64,000 nucleotides of DNA, taken from the NCBI RefSeq assembly GCF_002878395.1, contig NC_061115.1:90314080-90378079 (forward strand), written 5' to 3'. Positions 24,563 through 36,893 of the stretch are shown piece by piece; positions within the stretch are counted from its first letter, which is position 1; the number at the start of each line of letters is the position of its first letter. The stretch comes from Capsicum annuum. Its lineage: Eukaryota; Streptophyta; Magnoliopsida; Solanales; Solanaceae. The notes beneath the pieces are model-generated. The model worked only from the letters and a program-made list of their open reading frames with translations, searched no databases and was not told the DNA's origin. The position numbers and the translations under genes are program-made.

Positions 24563-25306
24563 TTGGTGGAGTCTGAGAAGCTAGATAATTCTAATGACGC
24601 TCCAAAAAAAGTGAAAGAAAAGGAGAAGGAGGTAGTATTGAAAACTATCCCAAGACCACCACCTCCAATTCCTCAGCAGTTGAAGAAAAAAGTTGATGCA
24701 AATTTCAAAAAATTCATGGAAATGCTCAGGCAATTGACAATAAATGTGCCTTTCGTTGAGGCACTTGAGCAAATGCCAGGATACGCGAAAATCATGAAGG
24801 TCCTTGTGGCTAAGAAAAGAGCAGTGAGCTACGAATTAGAGAAAGATCTCCACCATTGTAGCGCTATTTCTACAAGGACCTTGGTGCAAAAGAAGCAAGA
24901 CCCAGGTGCATTCACTATTCCCTGCACAATTGGGACTATGGAATTTGCCAAGGCATTATGTGATCTGGGAGCAAGCATTAATTTGATTCAACTGGCTATT
25001 TATAGAAAGTTGGGTTTGGGAAATCCCACACCCACCAACATGCGACTCGTTATGACGGATAGGTTAGTAAAGAGACCTATTAGCATTCTGTATGATGTGT
25101 TGGTAAAGGTGTCCAAATTTATATTCCCTACAGACTTTGTCATTCTGGATTGCGAGGTGGACTTTGAGGTGCCCATAATCTTGGGTCGACCTTTTCTCAC
25201 AATCGGAAGTGTGTTGATTGATTTGAGAGTAAATAAGCTCTTATTAAGGATGAATGATGAAGTGGTACAATTCAATGTGTGTAAATCAATAAAGAAGAAT
25301 GAATAA
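24563..25306 (+). pseudogene. Element A gag-pol linker and aspartic protease
   Basis: An open frame of 247 codons. A lysine/glutamate and proline-rich linker (residues 1-50) and a conserved segment (FKKFMEMLRQLTINVPFVEA) precede a retropepsin-like domain with the active-site block A-L-C-D-L-G-A-S-I-N-L-I (about residues 130-141) and the late block I-I-L-G-R-P-F-L (about 213-220). Such D-L-G-A-S proteases cut the polyprotein of Athila-type elements. It would originally have been continuous with gag and RT; a TAA at 25304-25306 now separates it from the next frame. Confidence 0.85.
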
Positions 25307-27050
25307 ATGAGTGTGCTCTCAGTATTTGATGTGTATTATACGAACGAACAGGAGGTGTCCATAGCTGAACAACTTACTGTCGAACCTTTGGCCACGATCA
25401 TGATGAATTATGATAGTGAAGGCATTAGGGAGTATAAAAAGACCATTTGTGCTTTTACAGGAATGAGTTCATATCCTTATGATCCTAAAAAACTAGACCT
25501 TGACCTTGCTAATCAACCAAAACTACCGGCTAAGCCATCTATTGAGGAGACTCCTGTATTGGAATTAAAAAAACTGCCTGGGTACTTACGATACATATTT
25601 TTGGGCAATGGGAAGACACTACCTATTATTATTGTGGATGATTTGGGTGAACAATAGGTAAGCACACTTATTTCAGTACTTCAAAGGCACAAGAGAGCTA
25701 TAGGATGGACCATCGCAGATATTATTAGCATTCCCCCTGGCATCTGCACGCATAAAATTCAACTTGAAAAAAATTGTATACCAACCATAAAGCATCAATT
25801 CCATCTTAACCCACCAATACAAGAGGTGGTTAAGAAGGAGATTATTAAGTGGTTGGATGCAGGAGTGGTTTACCCTATTTCTAACAGCAAGTGGGTGAGT
25901 CCAGTTCAATACGTGCCCAAAAAAAGGGGCATGACTGTGGTTGCAAATGAAAGGGATGAGTTGATTCCACTCAGGCAGGTAACTAGATAGAGAGTTTTCA
26001 TGGACTACTGCAAGCTGAATGCAGACTCTGAAAGACCACTTCCTGATGCCCTTTATGGACCAAATGCTTGATTGATTAGCTAGAAGGGGGTGGTATTACT
26101 TCTTGGATAGGTATTTCAGATACAATGAAATTTGTATTACTCCCGAAGATCAGGAGAAGACGATATTCACATGCCCATATGGCACCTTTGCATTTAAGAG
26201 GATGCTATTTGGGCTATGCAATGCACCCACCACTTTTCAATGGTGTATAATGTCTATCATCTCAGACATGGTGGAGGACACTATAGAGGTATTCATGGAT
26301 GATTTCTATGTGATGGAATATTTATTTGAGATGTATTTGGAAAATCTGGATATAGACTTGCAACGTTGTGTTGAATTCAATTTGGTGCTTAATTAGGAAA
26401 AATGTCATTTCATGGTAAAAGAGGGCATCGTTCTCGGCCATAAAATTTTTGAAAAAATGATAGAATTTGATCGAGAAGTTATTGAGAAACTACTACCTCC
26501 CATTTTAGTGAAGGGAGTGAGTAGTTTTCTTGGTTATGCTGGCTTTTATCGGAGATTTATAAAAGACTTCTCGAAGGTTGTAAATCCACTTTGTAGACTT
26601 TTGGAGAAAGAAGTGAATTTTTTCTTCGATGATGAGTGCTTGAAGGCATTTGAAGGACTTAAAAAGAAGCTGGTTGAGGCCCCCATTGTTGTTGTATTTG
26701 ACTGGTCAAAACCGTTTGAGATTATGTGTGATGCAAGTGGTGTTTCCCTTGGAGCAGTGTTGGGACAAAAGAGGGACAAACTATTTTATCTATTATATTA
26801 TGCCTGAAAATCACTGAATGGAGCCCAAAAGAATTACACTATCACTGAACAGGAACTTCTGGCTGTAGTGTATGCTTTTGATAAGCTTAGAGCTTATTTG
26901 CTTAGGACCAAAGTGGCGACTCACACCGACCATGCTGCCTTGAGGTATTTGATGGCTAAGAAGGATGCAAAACCATGGATGATTAGATGGGTATTGTTAC
27001 TACAAGAGTTTGACTTTGAGCTTAAAGATAGGAAAGGTTATAAAAACCAG
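25307..27050 (+). pseudogene. Element A reverse transcriptase and RNase H
   Basis: The protease-RT linker runs to about 25660 (LPGYLRYIFLGNGKTLPIII). RT follows: IPPGICTHKIQLE, then VVYPISNSKWVSPVQYVPKK (about 25865-25925), CPYGTFAFKRMLFGLCNAPT (about 26171-26230), and the catalytic F-M-D-D at 26292-26303. The thumb has SFLGYAGFYRRFI (about 26524-26562). RNase H has MCDASGVSLGAVLGQ (about 26725-26770), the T-E-Q-E-L-L-A-V block (about 26845) and [11 protein letters not shown] (about 26920). Stops at 25655, 25988, about 26070-26083, 26394 and 26805 plus frame changes near 26030-26100 inactivate it. Confidence 0.88.
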
Positions 27051-28403
27051 GTTGTAGATCATTTATCTAGAATAGAAGGTGAACGAGAAATTAATGATGA
27101 AATAGAGATAAATGATTCATTCCCTGATGAGGAGATCCTGGCTGCAGCTGTGGAAAAATTCCCTTGGTATGTAAATTATGTTATGAGTGAGGTCATACCA
27201 GAAAATCTTTCTTCCCATCAAAGAAAGAAATTCCTGGATGATATGACACATTACTTCTGGGATAAGACGTATCTTATTTGGCAATGTGTGGACAATATTA
27301 TAAGGATATGTGTGCCGGAAGTAGATGTATTATGTATATTAGAACCATGTCATACTTCCCCAATTGTAGGTCACCATGCAGGTGACCGAACGGCTAGAAA
27401 GGTATTGCATAGTGGCTATTACTAGCCAACATTATTCAAGGATGCCCACGAGTTTATGCTGAAATACGACCAATGTCAGAGGTAGGGGTCAATCTCTAAA
27501 AGACATGATATCCCCTTGACTAAGATGCTTGAAGTAGAATTTTTTGATGTATGGGGCATTGATTTTATGGGCCCTTTTGTAAGCTCGTATAGGATGAAGT
27601 ATATTTTAGTTGCTGTGGACTACGTTTCAAAATGGGTAGAAGCTGTAGCCTTGTCTGATAATGAAGGGAAGAGGGTTGTTTCTTTTCTCAAGAAGAACAT
27701 CTTTTCTCACTTTGGAGTACCATGTATCATTTTAAGCGATAGAGGATCTCATTTTTTCAACAAATTTTTTTGAGCAGCTTTGGTAAAATATGGGGCAAAA
27801 TAGCATATAGTAGCTATTCCATACCACCCTCAAACCAGTGGGCAAGTGGAGGTGTCAAATCGAGAGATTAAAGCCATCCTAACCAAAACGGTGAATGCTA
27901 GTCGGAAAGATTGGTCTCGAAAGCTCTATGATTCCATGTGGTCATATTGGATTACTTTCAAGACACCCATTGGCATGTCATTATTTCAGCTGGTCTATAG
28001 AAAAGCTTGACACCTACCAATAGAGCTAGAGCACAAAGCCTTATGGGCCCTAAAAAAGCTGAATTTGAATTAGAAGGAGGCAGCAGAGATGAGACTGGGA
28101 CAACTGAATAAGATGGATGAATTTCGTCTCAGGGCATATGAACGAGCAGATCTGTATAAAGAAAATATAAAAAAGTATTATGATTGGAGGATAGAGAAAC
28201 GAGACTTCGAAAAGGGTGACTTGATGCTTTTATTCAATTCCAGACTCAAATTATTCCCAGGTAAGCTCAAATCTAAGTGGTCAGGTCCTTTTAAAGTTAG
28301 TCAATTCTACTCATCTAGAGTAGTGGAACTTGAAAATGAAGACGCAGTACCTTCAAGGTATGGGCACGTGTCAAACTTTACATTGGTCCAAAAGAATCTA
28401 TGA
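27051..28403 (+). pseudogene. Element A integrase
   Basis: N-terminal zinc domain: [18 protein letters not shown] (27370-27423) then Y-D-Q-C, where the first cysteine of CX2C is tyrosine. Catalytic core: aspartate in GIDFMG (about 27558), second aspartate in SDRGSHF (about 27737-27757), glutamate in [11 protein letters not shown] (about 27841-27873), so all three catalytic residues remain. The C-terminal part keeps FKTPIGMS and WSGPFKVSQ (about 28278-28304). No chromodomain is seen, as expected for Athila. Stops at 27421, 27485, 27772, 27803, 28008 and 28072 are mostly TAG or TGA. Confidence 0.88.
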
Positions 28404-29860
28404 AAAGTATTACCATTATCTGTCTTGATGAAGTTTGAAGTAATCGAGATACCTGAGTCATGCCGCGACATTAAATCAGGCACTGAATGAGAGGCAACCC
28501 ATGAACCCCGGGATTGATCCATCCCATGTATACTCTAACCCTTAGTTTAGTTTTGTTTTGAGTCTAAGTTGAGGGTGTAGGGTAGGATACTGTTGTAACA
28601 TATGTTGTAGTGACTAGGAGAAATACAAGTACAGAAAGCAGTTGATGTGTTTTTGATTGATTTTTGAACACCTCTCCAATGTTTTGTTGCATAACTGTGT
28701 GAATTGCATTTACTTGTGACCATTGTGAATCTTGTTATGGTATTAGTTTTAGTTGCTCGATAATCACTGCTGAACAATTACATGAACTAGATAAGTAGTA
28801 GCCTGCGATATACTTATGTGCCATATGTGTGTGAGCAACTAATTAGTTCCCTCTGTGTGCTGAAGCCAGAACTTTCCCGGTTAGTCTTACTATGGTCGAA
28901 AGGTAAGGGCTAGAAAAGGATCATAGGCCATTTTTTATGTTAACCCACTTTTAGCTGAAATAGCTTTCCCTGTGTGCATAATATCCCTTGATCCCTGTTT
29001 TGAGCCAAAATTACCCATTTATTTCTTATGAAACCTTTCACCTTCCCATATATACCATAATGAACTTTTTTTGGCCCTAGTCCTCCTTGGACACTGTGTA
29101 CCTTGACCTAGGAAAACAACCTAAGTTGAGGGTGGCTATCATAGGGTTGTATGGTGTAAATTGAGTATGAATAAGGGTATAATAAAAGAAAAAGAATAAA
29201 AGTTGGGTGCTGTATAAAAAGCATGAGAAAAGAAACAGTGAAAAAAAACATCCAACTTGAATATGTGTGATCTAGAAAAGAGCAAAAGAGAAAAAGGTTA
29301 ATAAGTGAGCCCTAAGAGATTAGTTCAGTGTCAAGGAGGCATAGTCACTGTAAATGTCCTTGAATATAATACCAACCCCTAGCCTACATTAAAATCCTAA
29401 GAGAAGTCCTATAGTGATCCAAGCTGGCCTATCTGAAGATTTGGGTAACGAAAATTAGGGCAAGATTATGGTACTTGGCATACACTGATTGTAACTTTGT
29501 TTTGAGAGTGAGAGTCTTTTGACTATCCCCATGTTTACATCTTTGGTCTCATATGAGTAGAGGGGGATTTCTTTATTATGAGGGCACACTGGTATTGTTG
29601 CTAGTTACTTGCTTGTTTAGGTAGTTTAAAATATGTACATGCATGGTTGTTGTTGCTAAGATTGATGCCATAGCTTGAGTCCTTTGTGTTACATTATTGT
29701 TTTTCAGTGGTATACACAGTTGGTTTCAATTTGATTGACCTTGGAGGTGGTAACCATGTTTTGAGCTTAAATAAATAATTGACTGCCAAATTGTACTTTG
29801 TATTCTCTTAGTTATTTTTTGGTTGCTTGAGGACAAACAATTGTTTTAAGTTGAGGGTGT
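28404..29860 (+). other. Element A 3' internal noncoding region
   Basis: 1.45 kb between integrase and the 3' LTR. I see no envelope-like frame. Homologous noncoding DNA lies in the same place in B (32037-33400) and C (39949-41350), for example the GAGTCATGCCGCGACATTAA block at about 28455. The purine-rich AAGTTGAGGGTGT just before 29861 is the likely polypurine tract. Confidence 0.75.
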
Positions 29861-31364
29861 TGATGTGTGAGCATATGCTAACACATTTGAGGCTTTTAAC
29901 TCTAAATAATTGCAAGGTCTTGAGCAACTTTAGTTGTTTTTGATTAGTTTTACTTTGATTTTGCAGTAAAGGTTGAGATGCAGGGAAACCAACAATAATG
30001 AAAGTAAAAAGGCTGAAATCTAAAGCAATTGAAAGACAAGTGCAGCTGACAACATTCATGATAGGTCATCAACCCGGTGATAGGCTATCAAGGCCATTGT
30101 CAGCCTTAAACAGGGAATGAGTTCCAGCTGGTAAATTGACAACATTTTGTGATAGGCCGTCATAATGGTGATAAGTCATCAGGAATGCCATTAGACTTAG
30201 GCAATACATGAGAATTGGAGTAAAAGTGTGGTGACATTTCTGATAAGTTGTCACAGTCCTGATAAACCGTCAGAAGTTGCCGTCAACCTAAGACAGGACT
30301 AGTGTATATTTGAAGAAGACCTGACGACATTCTTGATAAGTCGTCAGGATCCTAATAAGCCGTCACTAATAGTCGTCGTCTATTCCAAGAAAAATTTGTA
30401 ACCTTGGTTTTGTTTCCTTATTTAGGGTGAACTATTTAAAGCTTTGTTTTAAGGTTTTCTAGAGAGAATTCCGGAGATAGTCGACACATTGAGTTTTGAG
30501 ATAGCATATTTTGATATTTTTCTCTCTCTACTTTTGGCTTGAAAAAGCAAATACTTTGAAGAGATTATTATCCGTATTTTGGTATTTCCTTTGTGATCTA
30601 ATTTGCAATTCACTAGTTATTATTCATCTCTATAAGTTTATCTTTCAAATCATGAATTCAATTAGGTGTTCCGTTCATTTCATCATGAGTGGCTAAATTC
30701 CATTAACCTGAGTTATGGGATCTAGGGTTAGGTCTTGATAAGGTGCTAAGTGTTCAAAATTTGAAAGGTTGTAGGATTTCGTGATTATTCTGAAGCTTTA
30801 ATTAACGTCTGTTGGTTGCAAACAGGAGACACACCTGCTTTGATTTGCTTGAGCAAGAAATCAAATATATTAGGAAGTGAATTATCAACAGGGACTCAAA
30901 AATACTTCGTTTAATAATCAGCGCTGTAACAAGGTTGGTTAACCTGAGGTAAAATCTGGGCAGTGAATAGAAATTCCCTAAGTCCGAGAGGATTAGGAAA
31001 TTAAATGCTTAAGTAGGTCGAGAGACATTTAATAATAACTTCGATAAAGATATCTTGTTGTCCTACCCACTGTGAGAATCTTGAACCACTTATAGCATCT
31101 GTCACGTACCGGAAGCCCTAGTGAACATAATTCTTGTTATTTCATAAACTCTTGATTACAAAAACTAAAATAAAAGTGACAAACAAATACTTGTTAAACC
31201 TAAACCCCCCATTTCAGGAGACATTAAACTATCAGTGGATTAAGTCGCAAACAACTTGAGTTCACACCATATTCCCTGTGGGATTCGACCCCAACCTAGT
31301 TGGGTTTTATATTGACAACATCGCTTACACCCTCGTTTGAAAGGTGTAGTTTGAGCGTTATAAA
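29861..31364 (+). repeat. Element A 3' LTR
   Basis: Starts TGATGTGTGAGC and ends GAGCGTTATAA. Nearly identical to 21275-22776, including the GATAAGTCGTCA array at about 30055-30370. The target-site copy ACTTA follows at 31365-31369. Confidence 0.92.
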
Positions 31365-31369
31365 CTTAC

Positions 31370-32036
31370 CATAAGATGAATAGTAACTAGTGATTCTCAG
31401 ATTATATCGCAATAGAAATCCCAAAATATTGATGAAAATCTCTTTAAAGTTAATTGTATTTCAAGCCAAGAAACTAGAGAGAAAAGTAACAATATACATG
31501 TGTCCTAAAACAGGTTCCCTTTTTCTTAGAAAACCCTAAATTATGTTTTTAATAGGTCACCCTAATTATGGAAACATAATCACAGAGTTCAGCAATTTCT
31601 CAAATTAGATGACGACATTCGTGACACCTTATTAGGAGTCTGACGACTTATCACAAATGTCGTCAGCTCCTTCTTCAGTTTTAGCACTTCCTGCTGAAGG
31701 TTGACAATGAAACCTGACGATTTATCAACTCTTTGATGACTTTTCAGGAAATATCATCACAACTTTCAGCTAAGGTCCATTCTTTGTCTCAGGCTGATGG
31801 TATCTCTGATAACTTATCACATGGCTGACAACTTATCAGGAATGTTGTCAGACACACTTCTCTTCTATTTGCTTCAGATTTCAACTATTTTGTTTCCATC
31901 CTTGTTGGTTCTCTTGCATCTTGGCTTCTACTGCAAAATTAAAGATAAAATAATAAAAAATGATAAAAGTTGCTTAAGACCTTGTAATTATTCTTAGTTA
32001 AAAGCGTCAAATATGCTAGCATCTGCTCACACATCA
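31370..32036 (-). repeat. Left LTR of the B/C array, second part
   Basis: Continues 20533-21274 after removal of element A and one copy of ACTTA. It contains the motif array (about 31605-31860) and ends at CTCACACATCA, the inverted LTR start. It is the 3' LTR of the minus-strand element B as arranged now. Confidence 0.85.
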
Positions 32037-33400
32037 ACACCCTCAACTTTAAACAATTGCTTGTCCTCAAGCAACTCAAACACAACCAAGAGGATACAAA
32101 GTACATTCGACAGTCAATCATCCATATTATCTCAAAACATCTTCACCATCTCTAAGGTCAGTCAATTCAAGAACAACTGTGTATATTATTGAAGAACAAC
32201 AATGCAACACACAAGAATCAAGATACGACATTAATTCAGCTATAACAACCATGCATAGACCAGTATTACACTATCTGAAAAAGTTAGCAGCTAGCAACAT
32301 ATCTGGTGTGCCCTCACAACAAAGAAATCCCCTTTTTCTCATATCAGCAATCATATATATAACCATGGGGACAATCAAAGGACACTCACTCTAGAAATGA
32401 AGTTTCAACCAATGTATGCCAAGTACCATAGACTTGCCCTTATTTTCATTACCAAGGTTTTCAGACAGGTCAACAAAGATCACTATAGGTCTTCTCTTTG
32501 AATTGTAATACAGGCTAGGGGCTGGTATGATAGTTGATGATATTTAAAGTGACTAAGCCTCTTTGACACTACACTATCTCTTGGGATTCACTTATTAACC
32601 CTTTTCTATTCTTCTCTTTTCTTGATCATACTTATTCAGTATGGGTGCTATCTTTCCTACAATCACTTCTTTTTTTTCACAACTTTTCTTTTCTTGTTCT
32701 TTTTCACTGCACCCAAATTTTTATTCTTTTCTTTTATTCTACCTATCTTCATACTCATTTAACATCATGCACCCCTAAGATAGACACTCTCAACTTAGGC
32801 TATTTTCCTAAGTCAAGATGCACAGTGTCCAAGGAGGACCAGGGCCAAAACTGGTTCATTGTGATATAAATGGGAAAGTGATAGGTGCCATAAGAAAATA
32901 GGCTAATCAGGCTTAAAGTAGGGATCAAGGGATATTCTAAATATAGGGAAGGTCATTTAGGCTAAAAGTGGGCTAATATCAAAACGGCCTATGATCCTTT
33001 CCTAACCCCTATCCTTCAACTTAGGTAAGACTAACCAGGCAAGTTCTGGATTCAACATATAGAGGGGACTAAGTAAAATCTAACACACACATGGCACACA
33101 AGTATATCACAAGTTACTACTCATTTAGTTCATGCAGCTGTTTAGCAATGATTTTTGCGTCACTAGAACTAATGCCATACAATGATGCACAGTGGTCACG
33201 CTTAGATGCAAATCACACATTTAAATATTCAGACCATTGGAGAGGTGTTCACAAAATAAAAAAACCATGCTCACTACCTCAGGTACTTGTATATCTCCCA
33301 ATAAACTACAAAGTGTTACAATAACAACTCACCCTACACCCTCAACTTAAAATCAAAGAAAATCTGAACTAAGGGTTAGGGTATACCTGCAGTAGATCAA
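32037..33400 (-). other. Element B 3' internal noncoding region
   Basis: Corresponds to 28404-29860 of A. The polypurine-type sequence AAAGTTGAGGGTGT (minus strand) adjoins the LTR at 32037. The small frames seen here (about 32179, 32645, 33091, plus strand) have no coding support. Confidence 0.7.
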
Positions 33401-34560
33401 GCACGGGGATCATGGGTTTCCTTCCATGTAGCTGCCGATTTAACGTCACGGTATGACTCAGGTGCCTCGATTACTTCATACTTCATCAAAATAGATAGTA
33501 GCAATACTTTTCATCAACTCCTTTGGACCAATATAAAGTTTTACTCGTTACCCATTTACCTTGAAGGTGTTGTCGTCTTTATTTTTGAGTTCTACTACTC
33601 TAAATGAGTAGACTTGACTAACTCTAAATTGGCCTGACCACTTGGATTTAAGCTTACCTGGGAACAGTTTGAGTCTGGAATTGAACAAAAGCACTAAGTC
33701 ACCTTTTTGGGAGTCTCATTTCTCTATCTTTCAATCATGATACTTTTTCATATTTTTTTATATAGTTCTGCTCATTCATATACACTGAGATGGAATTCAT
33801 CCATCTCAATCAGTTGTCCCAGTCTCAGCTCTGCTACCTCCTTCCAACTTAAATTCAACCTTTTGAGTGCCCATAAGGCCTTGTAATCCATCTCTATTGG
33901 TAAGTGGCATGCCTTTCCATAGACTAACTGAAATGGTGACATGCCAATGGGTGTCTTAAAAGCATTCTGGTATGCCCACAAGGCATCATCGAGCTTCAGA
34001 GACCAGTAATTTCAACTAGCATTCACCGTTAAGGCTAGGACAAATTTAATCTCTTGATTTGACACCTCCACTTTCCCACTAGTTTGTGGGTGATATGAAG
34101 TGTCTACTCTATGCTGTTTCACCCCATATTTTTCTAAAGCCGCTCGAAACACTTTGTTGCAAAAATAAGATCCTCTATCACTTATAATAGAATGTGGTAC
34201 TCCAAAGTGACAGAAGACGTTCTTCTTGAGAAAAGCAACAACCTTTTTTCCTTCATTATCAGACAAGGCAACAACTTTGACACATTTCGAGACATAGTCA
34301 ACAACAACTAAAATATACTTCATCCCATACGAGGGACCCATGAAATCTATTCCCCAGACGTCAAACAATTCCACTTCAAGCATCTTAGTTAAAGACATCT
34401 CATGTCTTTTGAAGATTGACCTCTGCCTCTGACATTGGTCGCATTTCAGCACAAACTCGTGATCATCCTTGAACAATGTTGGAAACCAACTGGGGAAACA
34501 TGAAATGCTTCAAATATGCATAATACATCCACTTTTTTCACACATATCCTTATAATATAA
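33401..34560 (-). pseudogene. Element B integrase
   Basis: The best piece (34012-34476) contains CDQCQRQ of the zinc domain and the catalytic core with D in GIDFMG, D in SDRGSYF and E in [11 protein letters not shown], so the three catalytic residues are present. The C-terminal part continues in 33772-33981 ([20 protein letters not shown]) after a stop and then decays. It would insert DNA copies into the genome if intact; it is not intact. Confidence 0.85.
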
Positions 34561-34627
34561 TCAACACCCGAAAAAGATATGGATCATCCCAGAAGTAATG
34601 TGTCACATCATGCAGGAATTTCTTTCT

Positions 34628-35371
34628 TTAATGGAAAGAAAGATTTTCTGGAATGACCTCACTCACAACATAATTTGCAAAATCAGCATACCAAGGCAAT
34701 TTCTCCACAGCAGCAGCCAAGATCTCCTCATCAGGAAATGCATCATTTATCTTTATTTCATTACTAATTGCCTGCTCACCTTCCATTCTAGATAGATGAT
34801 CCGAAACCTGGTTTTCACAACTTTTCCTGTCTTTGACTTTAAATTCAAATTCTTGTAGTAGCAACCCCCATCTAATCAACCTTGGTTTTGCATCCTTATT
34901 AGCTATCAAATACCTCAAGGCTGCATGGTCAGTGTGGACCACCACCTTGGTCCCAAGCAGGTAAGCCCTGAATTTCTTAAAAGCATACACTATAGCTAGG
35001 AGTTCCGGCTCAGTGATAGTGTAGTTCTTTTATGTTCCATTCAGTGCTTTGCTGGCATAGTATATTGGATGAAACAGTTTGTCCTTCTTTTGTCCTAATA
35101 CAGCTCCAAGGGCAACACCACTTGCATCATACATGATCTCAAATAATTTTGACCAGTCTGGTACAACAATGATAGGGGACTCAACCAGCTTATTTTTAAG
35201 GTATTCAAATGCCTTCAAGCAATCATCATCAAAGAAAAACTTCACTTCTTTCTTCAAAAGTTTGCAAAGTGGATTTGCAACCTTCGGGAAGTCTCTTATA
35301 AACCTCCAATAAAACCCAACATATCTAAGAAAACTGTGCACTCCCTTGCAAAGTAGTCTTTCGAAGTCCAT
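34628..35371 (-). pseudogene. Element B RT thumb and RNase H
   Basis: The frame 35030-35371 carries the RT thumb (SFLRYVGFYWRFI) and the start of RNase H (MYDASGVALGAVLGQ). The frame 34628-34990 carries [19 protein letters not shown] and the LSRMEGE tail. A stop and a short out-of-frame stretch separate them. The order matches element A. Confidence 0.85.
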
Positions 35372-36000
35372 GAATTTAGTTTACGGTAGTGCATGCAAAC
35401 TCTCCACCCAGTCAAAGGCCTGAGTGGAATCAACTCATTCCTTTCATTTGCAACCATAGTCATGCCCCCTTTTTTGGGCACACATTGAACTGGGATCTCC
35501 TATTTGCTGTCAAAAATAGGGTAAAACACTCATGTATCCAACCGCTTAATAATTTCTTTCTTAACCAACTCTTTCATTGGTGGGTTAAGATGACGTTGGT
35601 TCTCGATGGTTGGAATATAATCTTCCTCAAGTTGTATTTTATGCGTGCAAATACCAGGGGGAATGCCAATAATATTTGTGATGGTCCATCCTATTGCTAT
35701 TTTGTACCTCTAAAGTACTAAAATAAGTGCTTCTACCAGTTGCTTTCCCAAATCAGCCGCAATAGTAATGGGTAGCGTGTTTTCGTTGCCCAAAAATATA
35801 TACCTAAAGTGCCCAGGCAGTTCTTTCAATTCCAACATTGGTGGCTCTTCAGTGGATAGCTTAGCCGGTAGTGTTGGTCGATTAGCAAGATCAAGGTCTA
35901 GCTTCTTAGGAGTATAAGGATATAAACCCATTCATGACAAAGCAAAAATAGTCTCTTTGTACTCCTTAATGCCTTCACGATCAAAATTCATCAAAACTGC
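35372..36000 (-). pseudogene. Element B RT, catalytic core deleted
   Basis: The linker (35710-35931) and the start of RT (VPKKGGM-like to the LN of the palm, about 35385-35481) are present. The sequence then jumps at about 35360-35385 to the thumb block. In element A the same two blocks are about 490 bp apart and hold the CPYGTFAF and F-M-D-D motifs. B therefore lacks the catalytic core and could not make its own functional RT. Confidence 0.8.
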
Positions 36001-36087
36001 AGCTAAAGGCTCGACAACAAGTTGCTCCTCTATTGACACCTCCTATTTATCCTCATAATACACATTAACTACTGAGAACACACTCAT

Positions 36088-36893
36088 TTATTTATGGTAC
36101 TTCATCGATTGGCACACATCAAATTGTAACACTTTATTATTCATTCTAAATAATAGCTCATTTGCTCTCAAATCAATCAATAAACTTTCGGTTATAAGAA
36201 AAGGTCGACCCAATATTATGAACACCTCAAAGTCCACCTCCCAATCCATTATGATAAAATCTGTAGGGAATATGAAAATAGCTACCTTCACCAACACATC
36301 ATACAAAATACCAACAGGTCATTTTACTGACCTATCCTCCATCACGAGTTTCATGTTGGTGGGTGTGGGATTTCCCAGATCCAGCTTTCTATATACAGCC
36401 AATGGTATCAAATTAATGCTCGCTCCCAGATCACATAATGCCTTAGCAAATTCCATAGTCCCAATAGTATAGGGAATAGTGAATGCTCCTGGTTCTGGCT
36501 TCTTCTGCACCAAGGTCCTCATAGAAATAGCCCTACAATAATGGAGATTATCCTCTGGTTCGTAGATCATCGCTCTTTTCTTAGTCACAATGTCCTTCGT
36601 GAATTTAGCATATCCTGACATTTGCTTGAGTGCCTCTACCAAAGGTACTTTTATTGTTAATTGTTTGAGCATTGCCATAAACTTGCTGAATTTTGCATCA
36701 TCAATTTTTTCTTCAATCGTTGAGGAAAGGGAGGTGGTGGTCGTGGGAGAGTTTTCAACACTACCTCCTTCTCCTTTTCTTTCCCTTTTTCCATAGCATC
36801 ATCAGAACCATCCAGCTTCTCAGACTCCACTGGACATTCTTCTTTGGGTTCATCCTCTGCCTCAGTCACAACCTTAACCAAACTTTTGCCCAC
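36088..36893 (-). pseudogene. Element B gag-pol linker and aspartic protease
   Basis: Linker with KEKEKEVVLKTLPRPPPPFP (about 36720-36790), then ALCDLGASINLIPLAVY (active-site aspartate, about 36390-36440) and IILGRPFLI (about 36200-36230). It is split into three frames (36657-36893, 36319-36678, 36088-36306) by small shifts. Same domain order as 24563-25306 of A. Confidence 0.85.

Larger units (their letters stand above)
21275..31364 (+). mobile_element. Element A: nearly full-length Athila-like Ty3/gypsy retrotransposon
   Basis: A 10,090-bp element with LTRs of 1502 and 1504 bp, a tRNA-Asp-type primer-binding site, then gag, protease, RT, RNase H and integrase in the Ty3/gypsy order. It is flanked by a perfect 5-bp duplication ACTTA (21270-21274 and 31365-31369). 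In the first 210 bases the LTRs differ at four positions, so it is the youngest large insertion here. All frames are nevertheless broken by stops. The target is an LTR of its own family in the opposite orientation. Confidence 0.92.

Noticed and set aside
28404..29860. Envelope-like gene behind integrase, as known from some Athila elements
   Set aside because: No long frame, signal peptide or transmembrane pattern is readable in A, B or C at this position.
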